Assembly: GCA_903813345.2 (NCBI GenBank)
Contig: CAIIXF020000001.1
Location: 28,941,915-29,005,914 of the forward strand
Reading direction: 5' to 3'
Length of the DNA: 64,000 nucleotides
Source: Owenia fusiformis
Lineage: Eukaryota > Annelida > Polychaeta > Sabellida > Oweniidae
The notes under the pieces were generated by a model. That model saw nothing but the letters and a program-made list of their open reading frames with translations. It ran no database searches and had not been told where the DNA came from. This document shows positions 22,401 through 34,400 of this stretch, piece by piece. Positions within the stretch are counted from its first letter, which is position 1. Every line of letters starts with the position of its first letter. The position numbers and the translations under genes were made by a program.

Positions 22401-25400
22401 TAAACTAAACACCAGAAAATAGGGAGTTTAAGATTAGCGTAAATAACCCATTTACCTATACCTATACGTAGTTTGTTATTACACTAAGCGGTATTTTACC
22501 TAAGTTACAGGGTTTACGATACGTAATTACCTATAAATGGCCGAAGATAGGTAATTCGAAAACGTATGTTTTTATCAAACAAATTGTGTCATTTCTAGAT
22601 CAAATATCATCCATTAAACTTTAAAATAGTAATACCAAACGTTTCTCATTCGATCTGCATAGAAATTAAGTGGTCGAACACATTCATTGATGCGATAAAC
22701 GATGCCATGTGATGATGCATGAAATTGTTGAATTTACAAATTCTTCATCAGTTTTGCTTATTGTAAATGTATGAAATCAGCCATTATATCGTAGTTTTAA
22801 TTGTTTAACTTTACTATTTGGCCACTCTCATTGCTAGATCATGCTAGAAATTTAACATTTCGGCTTAAGTCACTGCCCCATTAGTGGACCCTCAAGCATC
22901 ATCCCCTCCCAACTACAGTAGCTACACCACACACTCTCTGAAGTATATAACAGTTCTTGGAGGTGAGATGTACTGGTATATGCCATATAAGCCATCGCAT
23001 GGTTTTTATTCTATGATTAGGAGTTAATTTTATCATAAATTGTAGCATACGGTTTCGTAGCCTTTTACGTTAATCTTAAACTCATTTTGCAATACGCATT
23101 ACCGAAAAGTATCCGTAACAAACATACGGATAGGGATAGGTACACGTATATTTTTACGCTAATCTTAACCTCCCTAATACAGAAATATGTCCTTCTGAAG
23201 AACCCTAATTTTTATAACTTGGAACCTTTGGTATTAATATTGCTCTACTTGACAGTTTCACAGCAATGAGTTCATTTTCACTTATTACCTTTTTCAGTTC
23301 TGGGTACTTCAATAAAGTTTTGTGAGTTAGAACTATACCCAACTTCAGTTCTACACTCAACTACCAATCTGTATGCCCGGTCCTGTTTTAATGTGGTGGA
23401 GCACATGTTCCTATCTGCAGGAACAACACACAGAGTTGCAGCATTATATGAGACTGTAGGACCATCTTCTGACACATCACGTACACGGCAATCTATAAGG
23501 ATACCATTCTTATCTTCTTGTGGGATATCCTTCAATAAAATAGTATAAAGGTTGAGTTTATACCATATACCTGTATACAACAGACAAGATTCAATTTGTA
23601 TATGGTATCTATATACTGGTACAACAGGCTAAAGCAACAAGGGAAGTTGTCAATATTTTTCAAGTCTGATTAAACTTATGATAAAATATAGGCAAATATA
23701 GGGATGGATGATCATTTTCAACTAAATATCAATGTTTTTTTTTTATACACAATGTATATTTTTTATACACAATGTATATTTTTTATACACAATGTATATT
23801 TATTACGACAGATTTAAAAATTACTGTTATCTATGTGACCAGCTGCACTTTAAAGTTTATAGTTGCATTTATAGATGGCACTATATAGATTTCATGTTTC
23901 AATTCACATAAATAGCTGGCACATAAATGTGCAACTTCCTCTTGCTTACAGTCACTACAATAGCCACATATATATTTTTACCTCTCCAGAAAATCTACAA
24001 AATCATCCACAATCGTTCATATTGGTAAGCCATCCACTCTTTATTTTACTTTTATATGCTTTATTAGATATTACTTGATTAAATACAACACATATTTCTG
24101 ATATTTTACCAATCATTTATGGTATTTTTGTCAACTTAGAAATGTATTGTAATTTTTATTCAGGCAGTGTGTTAGGCCACAGATTCACCACCATTGGTTC
24201 CCACATTTCCCTCAAGCTCAAAGCAAGAGCCAGTTCTGTAAGTTAACATGCCAAACATTCAATTAAGTTAGCATTCATGTTGTCAAATGTAAAATAGTCA
24301 AATTAGATTGTGTTTCAAATAAACATGCCAATGCCATTTCGTACTGTAATATTGATAAGCCTTGCCAATGCCATTTCATACTGTAATATTGATAAGCCTT
24401 GCCAATGCCATTCCATGCAATGTTATTATTATATTGTAATTGCTTGTTATGATTTGTTTCTAGCCCCTCTGGCTCTGTAAAGTGAATAAATTGACGTACA
24501 CCACAAATCTAGTCGTTCGGTCGTTCACATATGGTACTGCGGGCTAACAACAACAACAACAAAGTGCAGAGCCAGAGAAGAACTGTAATCCAACAACCGG
24601 GATTCTATATCTGGGATAGACAACCGAGACTCCATGTCCGAGATTTGATAACCGAGATTCCAGGTCCGAGATTCCACAACCGAGATTCCATGTCAGGGAT
24701 TCGATAACCGAGATTCCAGGTTCGAGATTCGATAACCGAGATTCCAGGTTCGAGATTCGATAACCGAGATTCCAGGTTCGAGATTCCACAACCGAGATTC
24801 AATATCCGAGATTGAACCGATATTCGACAACCAAGATTGGACAACTAAGATCGACAATCACGTTACAGATGATAACAGATGTACTGTATATGCAGCATCC
24901 CGAAGTCAACAACAGATATGTAATGTATAATTGATTATCATGATATTCAATATCAGAGTTACCCTCAAATGTGAACACTAGAACAGCCAAAACCTACAGA
25001 GTGACAATACAAGTCACAGTGGTCCTAATCCATGAAAATCCACATGAACTCTGATCTGATATTCAGCAATTCAACAATTAGGTTGAGCATTGATATTCAC
25101 ATGAACTCTGATCTGATATTCAGCAATTCAACAATTAGGTTGAACATTGATATTTACATGAACTCTGATATTCAATTTTTAAAGTTGAAAAGGTGAAAAT
25201 GTACATGAACATTGATATCCACATGAACTCTGATATTCAGCAATTCAACAATTAGGTTGAACATTGATATTTACATGAACTCTGATATTCAATTTTTAAA
25301 GTTGAAAAGGTGAAAATGTACATGAACATTGATATTCACATGAACTCTGATATTCAATTTTTAAAGTTGAAAAGGTGAAAATGTACATGAACATTGATAT

Positions 25401-28400
25401 TCACATGAACTCTGATATTCAGCAATTTAACAATTAGGTTGAAAAGGTGAAAATTCACATGTACATTATTGACTCTTGATATTCGACAATTATGATCAAC
25501 TGAACTGATAGTTATCCAAGTTCTAAATCAGCTGATTGCAGGTTGAGAAACATTGACACTGTACTACACAGCTGTATTAATTCTTGCTGATTCAGTGTGC
25601 ATTGATAATTGAACTTCAGTTTATCCCCATTTATTGAATTCATATTAAAGTACATACAGGTATTATATCGTCTTGCATATATGTACTGCTGACCAGGTAT
25701 ATTTTAAGCAGGTATTTGTGTATGAAGTACCCAAGTGTTATTGTAAACCTTACATGTGCAACTGTGTCATGCCGGTATTAGTGTAAAAATCAAATCATCT
25801 CAAGTACAGGGTAGTTTTTAAATATTAGCTTCAAGGTAACACAAGGTGATCAAAATTTTTTTTTCACTTAGGCTAGGTTAGGTTTCATAGTTAGGCTAAG
25901 GTTGCCCAAACATAAAAAAAACCTTGTAGTAGATTATTCAAATTCGGTTCCACTCTACAAATACAGGGTGTTCCAATTTATTTCACACAGTGTACCTGGT
26001 GTCCTACATTTTCAACTCTGTTTATATAGAGATAGTCTTACAATTCTTAAAACTACAGGGTGTCCCAACTTATTTCACACAGTTTACCTGGTGTCCTACA
26101 TTTTCAACTCTGTTTATATAGAGGAAGTATTACAATCCTTATTACTACAGGGTGTTCCAATTTATTTCACACAGTTTACCTGGTGTCCTACATTTTCAAC
26201 TCAGTTTATATAGAGGTATACTTACATCCTTATAGCTACAGGGTGTTCCAATTTATTTTATACAGTTATAAACTTATACCAGGTGTTGCAGATATTTAAC
26301 TCTGCTTATATAGCGGTAGTCTTACAATCCTTATTGCTACAGGGTGTCCCAATTTATTTCATACTATTATAAACTTACACCAGGTGTTGCTGATTTTTAA
26401 CTCTATTGATTATAGAGTTATACTTACCATCCTTATTGCTACATGGTGTCCCAACTTATTTCATACAGTTATAAACTTATACCAGGTGTTGTAGATTTTT
26501 AACTCTGTTAATATAGAGTTATACTTACAATCTTTCTACTACAGAGTGTCTTAAAATATTTCATACAACTATAAACATATACCTGGTTTTAATAGTTTTT
26601 TAACTCTATTAATTATAGAGTTATACTTTAACTATAGGGTGTTTCAAATTATTTCACACATCACGTATACCTGGTATTACAAAAATAGTACATATACTAC
26701 TATCATACTTTATTGATACAAATTGAGTACAATACGCACATAAGGATGGCTACACCAACAAGTGAGGACAAATACAAAGAGGCGTACATGAGGCTGCAAA
26801 AGGAAAAGAAACAGCAAGATGAGGAGATACTCCGACTGGACCACATCAGAAAGGAAGCTGAACTCAAGGCTAAACAGTTGGAAAAATCACGAAAGGAGAT
26901 GGAAACCCAATTGAAAGATATAAGCAAACCATATAAAATGGTCATTCCGGAGCGGAAGAAACTAGACTTTTTTAAAGGCAAGACAGACTTTCAGGAGTGG
27001 AAGGAAGATGCGATAAATTACCTGAGGTACAAGGATGAAGAGGAACACATAGACCTACTGATGTACCACCTAAAGGGGGAAGCAAAACTAGCAGTCAAGA
27101 ATGATCAGCTGGAAACCATAGATGAAATATTTGATGCCCTTGAATTGACATTTGATCAAAAAGAGGCACCTGGTGTATTAAAATCTAAATTTTACACCCG
27201 AAAACAAAAACCAAATGAAAGTGTGATGCAGTATATTTTGTCCCTCACTAAATTGATGGATAAATGGCAAAAAGCCACCGAAATACCTCTTACTGCAACA
27301 GAACAGAACAACATCCTCAAAGAACAATTCATCGAAAACCTTTCAGTACCGCAGTTGAAGTGGGAACTACACAAATATTTACGTGATCATCCTGATGCTT
27401 CATTCAGAGATATGAAAATATTTGCATCACAATATACTAAGGATGTTCCATGTAATGATGCTTCTACTAACGACCCAGACATCGAAGTATCTGCCATTGC
27501 CACATCCCTGAGAGATATTGAATCGAAGATGAGCAACATGATTGAGCAAAACTTCAAGGAAATCAAAAAACTCACTGACGGCATGCAGAATTACGTTGAA
27601 ACTATTAAAGATGATATCAAAACTGAAGTAACAGCCGATCTTAATACAAAGCTCCAATCTCTTACTCAGGAACTGAAGCAAGAAATACGTCAGGAAACTA
27701 ATAGAAGCAGAACAAAGTGTACACATTGTGGTCGATGGGGGCACGCCATTGAACGCTGTTTCTACAATAAAAACAAGGACACAACACAAAGTACATATAC
27801 ACAACAGCAGCCAAAAAACTAGTTTTGCCCCCCACTAACAAAAAAGTGGAGGGGCAGTCTTCAATTGAATCCAACAAAATGCATCATAAATCAGATAATG
27901 AGACTACCTTCTCGGAAAACCTTATTGGTAATGAAGCCCTTATACATACAAGCATTAATAACAATGACACAATTTCAATGTTGGTTGATACAGGTTCCCG
28001 AGTTTCACTGATATATGAAAGCTACTATAATCAACATCTAAAAGGGCAATCAAATATAGAAAATTGCTTCATTAATTTAGTAGCTGCCAACCATACTCCT
28101 ATTCCATACATTGGTTTTATCGTGGTCGATATTGAGGTTGCTGGCACAAAAATCAAAGATGCAAACATAATAGTGCAAAAAGATCCTGAAAACAAGAATA
28201 ATAAATCAACTGCAAGGGTTGGAATCCTTGGAACAAATATCCTGAAACATCTGAAAATGTTTAAACATATATTGTGCACCGATGATACCCAGAAGCCAGA
28301 TGAGGACTTCAACCTTAAACCACAAGCAGCACGTGTCTATGAGACAACAGTGATTCCAGCAAACTGTGAAGCTGATGTCGTATTGACTGTCCATGGCCGT

Positions 28401-31400
28401 ACAGGAGTTGGTCTAATCGAGAATATCAACACCCCTACACCTGGAAACATCAAAATTATGAACACATTAGTTGAAGTTACAAATAACAAAGCTGTTGCTA
28501 GACTCATCAATATCAGCCAATCTCCAGTCACCCTGTATAGAAGAACAAAACTAGGAAAATTCTCCAAAGTAGATATTCAAGAAGAATCTAGTCTTTTCCA
28601 AGATGGAAACAATGATGTCATTGTCACAGTAAACAAGATACAACCTGAAAATGAAGTCACAATAGACAAGATATCGGAGCCCAATCTCATTGATTTTGAT
28701 GGCACATCTGAAGATAAAGAAAAATTCCAAAATCTTCTACACAAATATGAGGATGTCTTTGCTTCTGATGACTTAGATCTGGGACATACAACTACAGTGA
28801 AACATGGCATAAAATTATCTGATGACATTCCTGTGAAGCAACCATTCAGACGGATCCCTCCCAACTACATCCAGGAAGTCAAACTACAAATAGATCAGAT
28901 GTTAAGGAAAGGAATAATTCGCCCAAGCAACAGTGCTTATGCCAGTCCCATAGTCTGCGTCCGGAAAAAGTCTGGTGCACTTAGAATTTGTGTGGACTAC
29001 AGAATTATCAACTCTAAAACTCACCGTGATGCATTTCCCCTACCACGTATTGAAGAAAGCATGGATGTCATGAGAGGAGCAAAGTACTTCTCTTCACTCG
29101 ATCTTCAATCAGCGTTCCACCAGATCGAAGTTGAAGAAGCCGACAAAGCTAAAACAGCATTTTCTACACAGTTTGGACTCTATGAATACAACAGAATGCC
29201 GTTCGGTCTAACCAATAGCCCAGCCAGTTACCAGAGATTAATGCAAACCATATTCCATGAGGAAAACATGAGCAGTCTTATGATATTCTTGGATGACATC
29301 CTGGTATTCTCAAATGACATTGATGAACATCTTCGTAAACTTGAAAATGTATTTGAGAAACTGAGAAAACATGGATTAAAATTGGAAATTAGAAAATGTT
29401 TCTTTTTTAAGAAGCAAATCAAATATCTAGGGCATGTATTATCTGAAGAAGGAATATCTGTGGATCCTGAAAAAATTAGCGTGATTGAAAAATGGCCCGA
29501 ACCAACCACTGTTTCAGATGTTCAGGCGTTCCTTGGATTTTGTGGATTTTATAGAAGATTTGTTATAGACTTTGGCAAAACAGCAAGCCCGTTGTATGAT
29601 GTGATAACTGAAAACCTACCATCTGACAAAAGAACAAAGAAGAAGAAAACCAGAGCAAAGTGTAAGATTAAAGTAACACTTAATGGAAAGTCAAAAGCTG
29701 CTTTTGAAGAGATGAAAAAGAAAATGATGAGCACACCTGTACTTGGATACGCAGACTACAACCTTCCTTTTAAAGTTGAGATAGATGCATCACTGACAGG
29801 ATTGGGAGCCATACTAAGCCAAGTCCAGAATGGGAAAGTCAAGATCATTTCATATGCCCATCGTAACCTTCGAAAGGGTGAAAAAAGTATGCACAAATTC
29901 AGTAGCAGAAAACTTGAGCTTTTGGCCATGAAATGGGCAGTCTCTGAAAAGTTTCGCGACTATTTACTGGGGAGCAAGTTTACTATATTTACAGACAACA
30001 ACCCATTAACACATCTCAAAACCAGCAAGCTGTCTGCAGTGGAACAAAGATGGGTTGGAGAATTAGCTCCATTTAACTTTGACATCAAATACAATCCAGG
30101 CACTACTAACAGAGGTGCAGATATACTTTCAAGACTACAATCTGAAGGAGATGAGACAGAAGCTGAAGACTCAGATTCTGTTGAAGGTTTAGAATACAAG
30201 CCAAACATAGAAGACATCTCTAGTGAAAAGGTTAATCAAGTTATCACTGAAATAACCAAAACTACAAAAGTGACGATACCGGATAACGCCATGAACAGCT
30301 CTAGTATAGATGTTAATGCTACTGACGTCCAGGATGAAAATATACTCAGTACCCCTCTTTTTGACACAATATCTATCCAGTCAATGATAAAGATGCAAGA
30401 AAATGATATTGGTATATCATTGCTCAAGAAATCGTTAGTCACTAAGCCTACACTAACTCATCAACTTGATAGCAGATCTAAAACATTGCTGAGACAGAAG
30501 AAGAGAGTTATTTTAGATCAAGGAGTTTTATACAGAAAGATTATCATCAGAGGAGAACCCTTATGCCAACTGGTCGTACCATCGGAACTTGAAAATATCA
30601 TAATGAAAGGAATGCATGATCATTTAGGACATCAGGCAGCAGAAAGAACTCTAGAACTAATAAAGAGAAAATACTATTGGCCAAACATGAAGAAGTCTGT
30701 TGATAGGTATGTAGGTACTTGCAAAAGGTGCACTATTGCCAAACCATTAAATAACAAAAGATGTACTCTTGGAACTATAACAGCAAAGTCCCCCAATGAA
30801 GTTGTGTGCATAGATTTTCTTAAAATTGATCAATCTGATGCTGGTATAGAAGATATTCTTGTCATTACTGATGTATTTTCAAAATTTTCTATATCTGTTG
30901 CATTGAGAAATCAGAAAGCTGAAAATGTGGCGAAATGTCTTATCAACAACTGGACTACAAAATATGGGATCATGAAGCGTTTGCACAGTGACCAGGGACC
31001 CAATTTTGAGGGTCAAGTTATAGCCAAAATGTGTTCATTATATGGTATATCCAAATCACGCACAACTGCTTATAATCCTATGGGCAATGGCCAAGTTGAA
31101 AGATATAATAAAACTCTGATTAGTATGATTCAAACTCTTGAACAAGAGAAAAAGTCTAAGTGGCAGTGTTATCTGTCTGAACTAAATTTTGCCTATAATG
31201 TAACACCACACTCAACAACAGGTTACAGTCCTTTCTACCTTATGTTTGGCAGGGAACCAAACTTACCGACTGACATCATGGATGAGGAAGAGGACCATAA
31301 TAAACCTTCTTGGCCTGAACTCCAACACCAAAGACAGACAGAAGCTTACAAGATTGCATCAGACAAAATGAGTAAAAAGGTAGAAAATAGAAAGAAGCCT

Positions 31401-34400
31401 TACAGAACAATGAAACATTTAAATGTTGGAAACCTTGTTTTATTGAAAAGGCATTATATAGGTCGTTGTAAGATAAAGGATGCATTTTCCTCTGATCCTT
31501 GGATTGTAACAGAAAATTTGGGTGGCAATGTCTACAAAATTTGTCAAGGTACTGAGAAAGTGAAGGTTGTGAATTTAAAAAACTTGAAGTTATATGCTAC
31601 ATCTAATGACGATACTTCGGATTCTGATGACGTTGACCATGAAGTATCTAGTGGAAATGAATCTACAACTTCTGAAAGTGACAGTGATGACTCTAGTTCT
31701 GATGGCAGTTTTGAAATTTTACTTTTTTCAAAAAATCAGAGGGAGGAGGAGGACCCATCCGCTCTGCGAAGGTCAACAAGAATAAGACAAAAGCCTGATA
31801 GGTTAACATATACATAGTATTAATTGTATGAGAAGATATATCAGTAAAATTACTTGCCTTAATTGGTCGGTTATGTTAGTAAAATTACTTGCCTTAATTG
31901 GTCGGTAGACAGTATAATTACTTATCTTAATTGGTCGGTAATGTAGGAGTTTTTACATTAATATTACTATTATTGTGTTGCCTAATATAACTAATTACAA
32001 ATATGGATCACTTATACATGTAAGCCCATTTTTGAATTAATGATCTTAAAAATGCACATATAAAGTGTATGATATTATAAACCAATTAAAATGCACATAA
32101 AAAGTGTATGAATTACATATTACGATAACACAACTTGCTCTTAATGTATTTCAATTTCATAAGTGGCCTAAAACCACAAATATATTCTGAAGCAATAGTG
32201 TTTTGCGCGCCGGTATGTACATAGTTGCACATAGTTAAGGTATTTTTGTATTTTGGGGTGTACATTTTGGGCTAAAAAGCCAGTAAATGGCAACACATTT
32301 TGTATTAAAATGTAAAATGGCATATTAAGGCATTATTTTGGCATTCATTTATGTAAAAAGCATTACTTTTAATGGCATATGTTTTAAAGGCATAATTCTC
32401 AGAATTCATCATCATTTAACTTTAGAATTGTATAACCATGTACACTTTTGGTCATAAAAACAAAGTAATATTTAACTGTGATGGTCTGTCAACGTTGTCC
32501 GCGTGGATGTGACCAGCTGCACTTTAAAGTTTATAGTTGCATTTATAGATGGCACTATATAGATTTCATGTTTCAATTCACATAAATAGCTGGCACATAA
32601 ATGTGCAACTTCCTCTTGCTTACAGTCACTACAATAGCCACATATATATTTTTACCTCTCCAGAAAATCTACAAAATCATCCACAATCGTTCATATTGGT
32701 AAGCCATCCACTCTTTATTTTACTTTTATATGCTTTATTAGATATTACTTGATTAAATACAACACATATTTCTGATATTTTACCAATCATTTATGGTATT
32801 TTTGTCAACTTAGAAATGTATTGTAATTTTTATTCAGGCAGTGTGTTAGGCCACAGATTCACCACCATTGGTTCCCACATTTCCCTCAAGCTCAAAGCAA
32901 GAGCCAGTTCTGTAAGTTAACATGCCAAACATTCAATTAAGTTAGCATTCATGTTGTCAAATGTAAAATAGTCAAATTAGATTGTGTTTCAAATAAACAT
33001 GCCAATGCCATTTCGTACTGTAATATTGATAAGCCTTGCCAATGCCATTTCATACTGTAATATTGATAAGCCTTGCCAATGCCATTCCATGCAATGTTAT
33101 TATTATATTGTAATTGCTTGTTATGATTTGTTTCTAGCCCCTCTGGCTCTGTAAAGTGAATAAATTGACGTACACCACAAATCTAGTCGTTCGGTCGTTC
33201 ACATCTAATTAACAATAACATGGGATAAGTGTTAAATTCAGCAAAATTATGAGTTTTTCTTAAGCTTACCTCCCAATACACAACAACTGTTCGGGTGGAA
33301 TCTGATGGATTTACATCTCTTATTTCAAATCCACCTCCATGGACGCCTGGCCCTCTTGCAGGGACTGAAATAAACACAAGTGAAAATAAATGGATGTCTA
33401 ACTTAGAATTCTGTTGCTTAACAAGACCTGTCTACATGATCTGAGTGGGATGCTAATTGCTGAAGTTAACCAGTTTGCAAGGAAAGAGTGAAGATTGGTT
33501 GAAAGAATAGTACTGTAATCAGTTTGTAAGTCCCTGTTGTTACTAGCCTATTTGAAAGAGTCAATATTCCAGCAAAAACATATTTGAATATTGATTTTGA
33601 TTGAACAATTATTAATTATTTAGTTTACATGACATATCAAGACTAGGCCATACAATGGTGACTCACTATCTTGTTTAGTCCTTGCTTTATCCTGTTTACT
33701 GTCACTCCATGCTTCAGGATCAGAGCTATTCCTAGAGGCGACCTTAACAGACACATCAAAAGTGTAGTTTTGATATGGGTGTAGCCCTTCCACAAGAAAC
33801 CAAGTCCTGTCTGTCTCACCAGCATTCTGAAAAATCAACTTCTAGTTAACAAAAATGCTCAAAAGCGTGTATTATAAACATAAGTGCCTACCTAACTGTG
33901 CCTAGCCCTGTATCTATGTCAAAAATTAATATCCTTAAATTTCCAATCATATTTTCTAAAAGGAGAAAAGTTTTATATAGATTCCTTACATGCACTTATA
34001 ATATTCTGGCAGAAAGTTCAAAGTTAATCGTTTTCTTCGGATTACAATGTTTTTTTAACTTTTCAGCATGAATATAGTGTTGGGACCTCAAAACCACGGA
34101 ATGCCGGAGCGGCACCCTTGGGCAACTCTCTACACAGCATTTCATGGCAACATCGCTTGATAATCAGGTTCTTACATTTCCCTTTCTTTAATGAGTATAA
34201 AGGTCGGGTCCAAAATAACACTTATGTGTTATGCTCTCTAGGTAAAGAAGAGCTCCTTTAGAGGTAAATAGTCACATGGATTTGTAAAAAATGTGTAACC
34301 TGTAGTTGTATAACCCCTCCCCACAGCCCCCAAAGTTTGACGATTGGTGAAAACTGGCAAAAAAACTTTCATTTTCTAGGTTCAAATTAAAAATGCATTG

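Larger units (their letters stand above)
23830..33207 (+). mobile_element. complete Ty3/Gypsy LTR retrotransposon with 4-bp target duplication
   Basis: The element proper is 23834-33203 (9370 bp), flanked by TCTA at 23830-23833 and 33204-33207. It has two 696-bp LTRs of the form TGTGA...TCACA that look identical throughout, a candidate primer-binding site, gag, pol in the -1 frame, and no env frame. The domain order protease - RT - RNase H - integrase in pol defines Ty3/Gypsy. No polypurine tract is obvious before the 3' LTR, which is unusual. The intact frames and matching LTRs mean a recent insertion. It is antisense to the receptor gene. Confidence 0.95.
23530..33269 (-). other. receptor intron 7, interrupted by a retrotransposon
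   Basis: This 9.74-kb phase-0 intron, without the 9370-bp element and one TCTA copy, would be only about 366 bp. Its own sequence includes a ~20-bp AT-rich tandem (TTTTTATACACAATGTATAT, three copies, 23738-23802). Confidence 0.85.

Noticed and set aside
23875-24078. 67-codon ORF present twice (also 32549-32752)
   Set aside because: It is the same stretch of the two LTRs. It has no domain, and duplication reflects the LTR structure.
24544-24990. Minus-strand ORFs of 60-80 codons with a repetitive ESR-WNLG pattern
   Set aside because: They translate the 28-bp tandem array of the retroelement leader. The period is not a multiple of three, so several frames stay open by repetition alone.
25902-26299. 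Two plus-strand ORFs with repeated FHTVYLVSYIFNSVYIE phrases
   Set aside because: They read through the ~95-bp leader array. There is no start context, no domain, and composition follows the repeat.
26703-31785. About fifteen ORFs of 60-125 codons overlapping gag and pol in other frames
   Set aside because: Shadows of the gag and pol frames, with none having a recognisable domain. In particular no env frame exists after pol.
32453-32507. Polypurine tract before the 3' LTR
   Set aside because: The final 50 bases are mixed (ending GTCCGCGTGGA). The only A-rich run (near 32455) is too far from the LTR and not purine-only.
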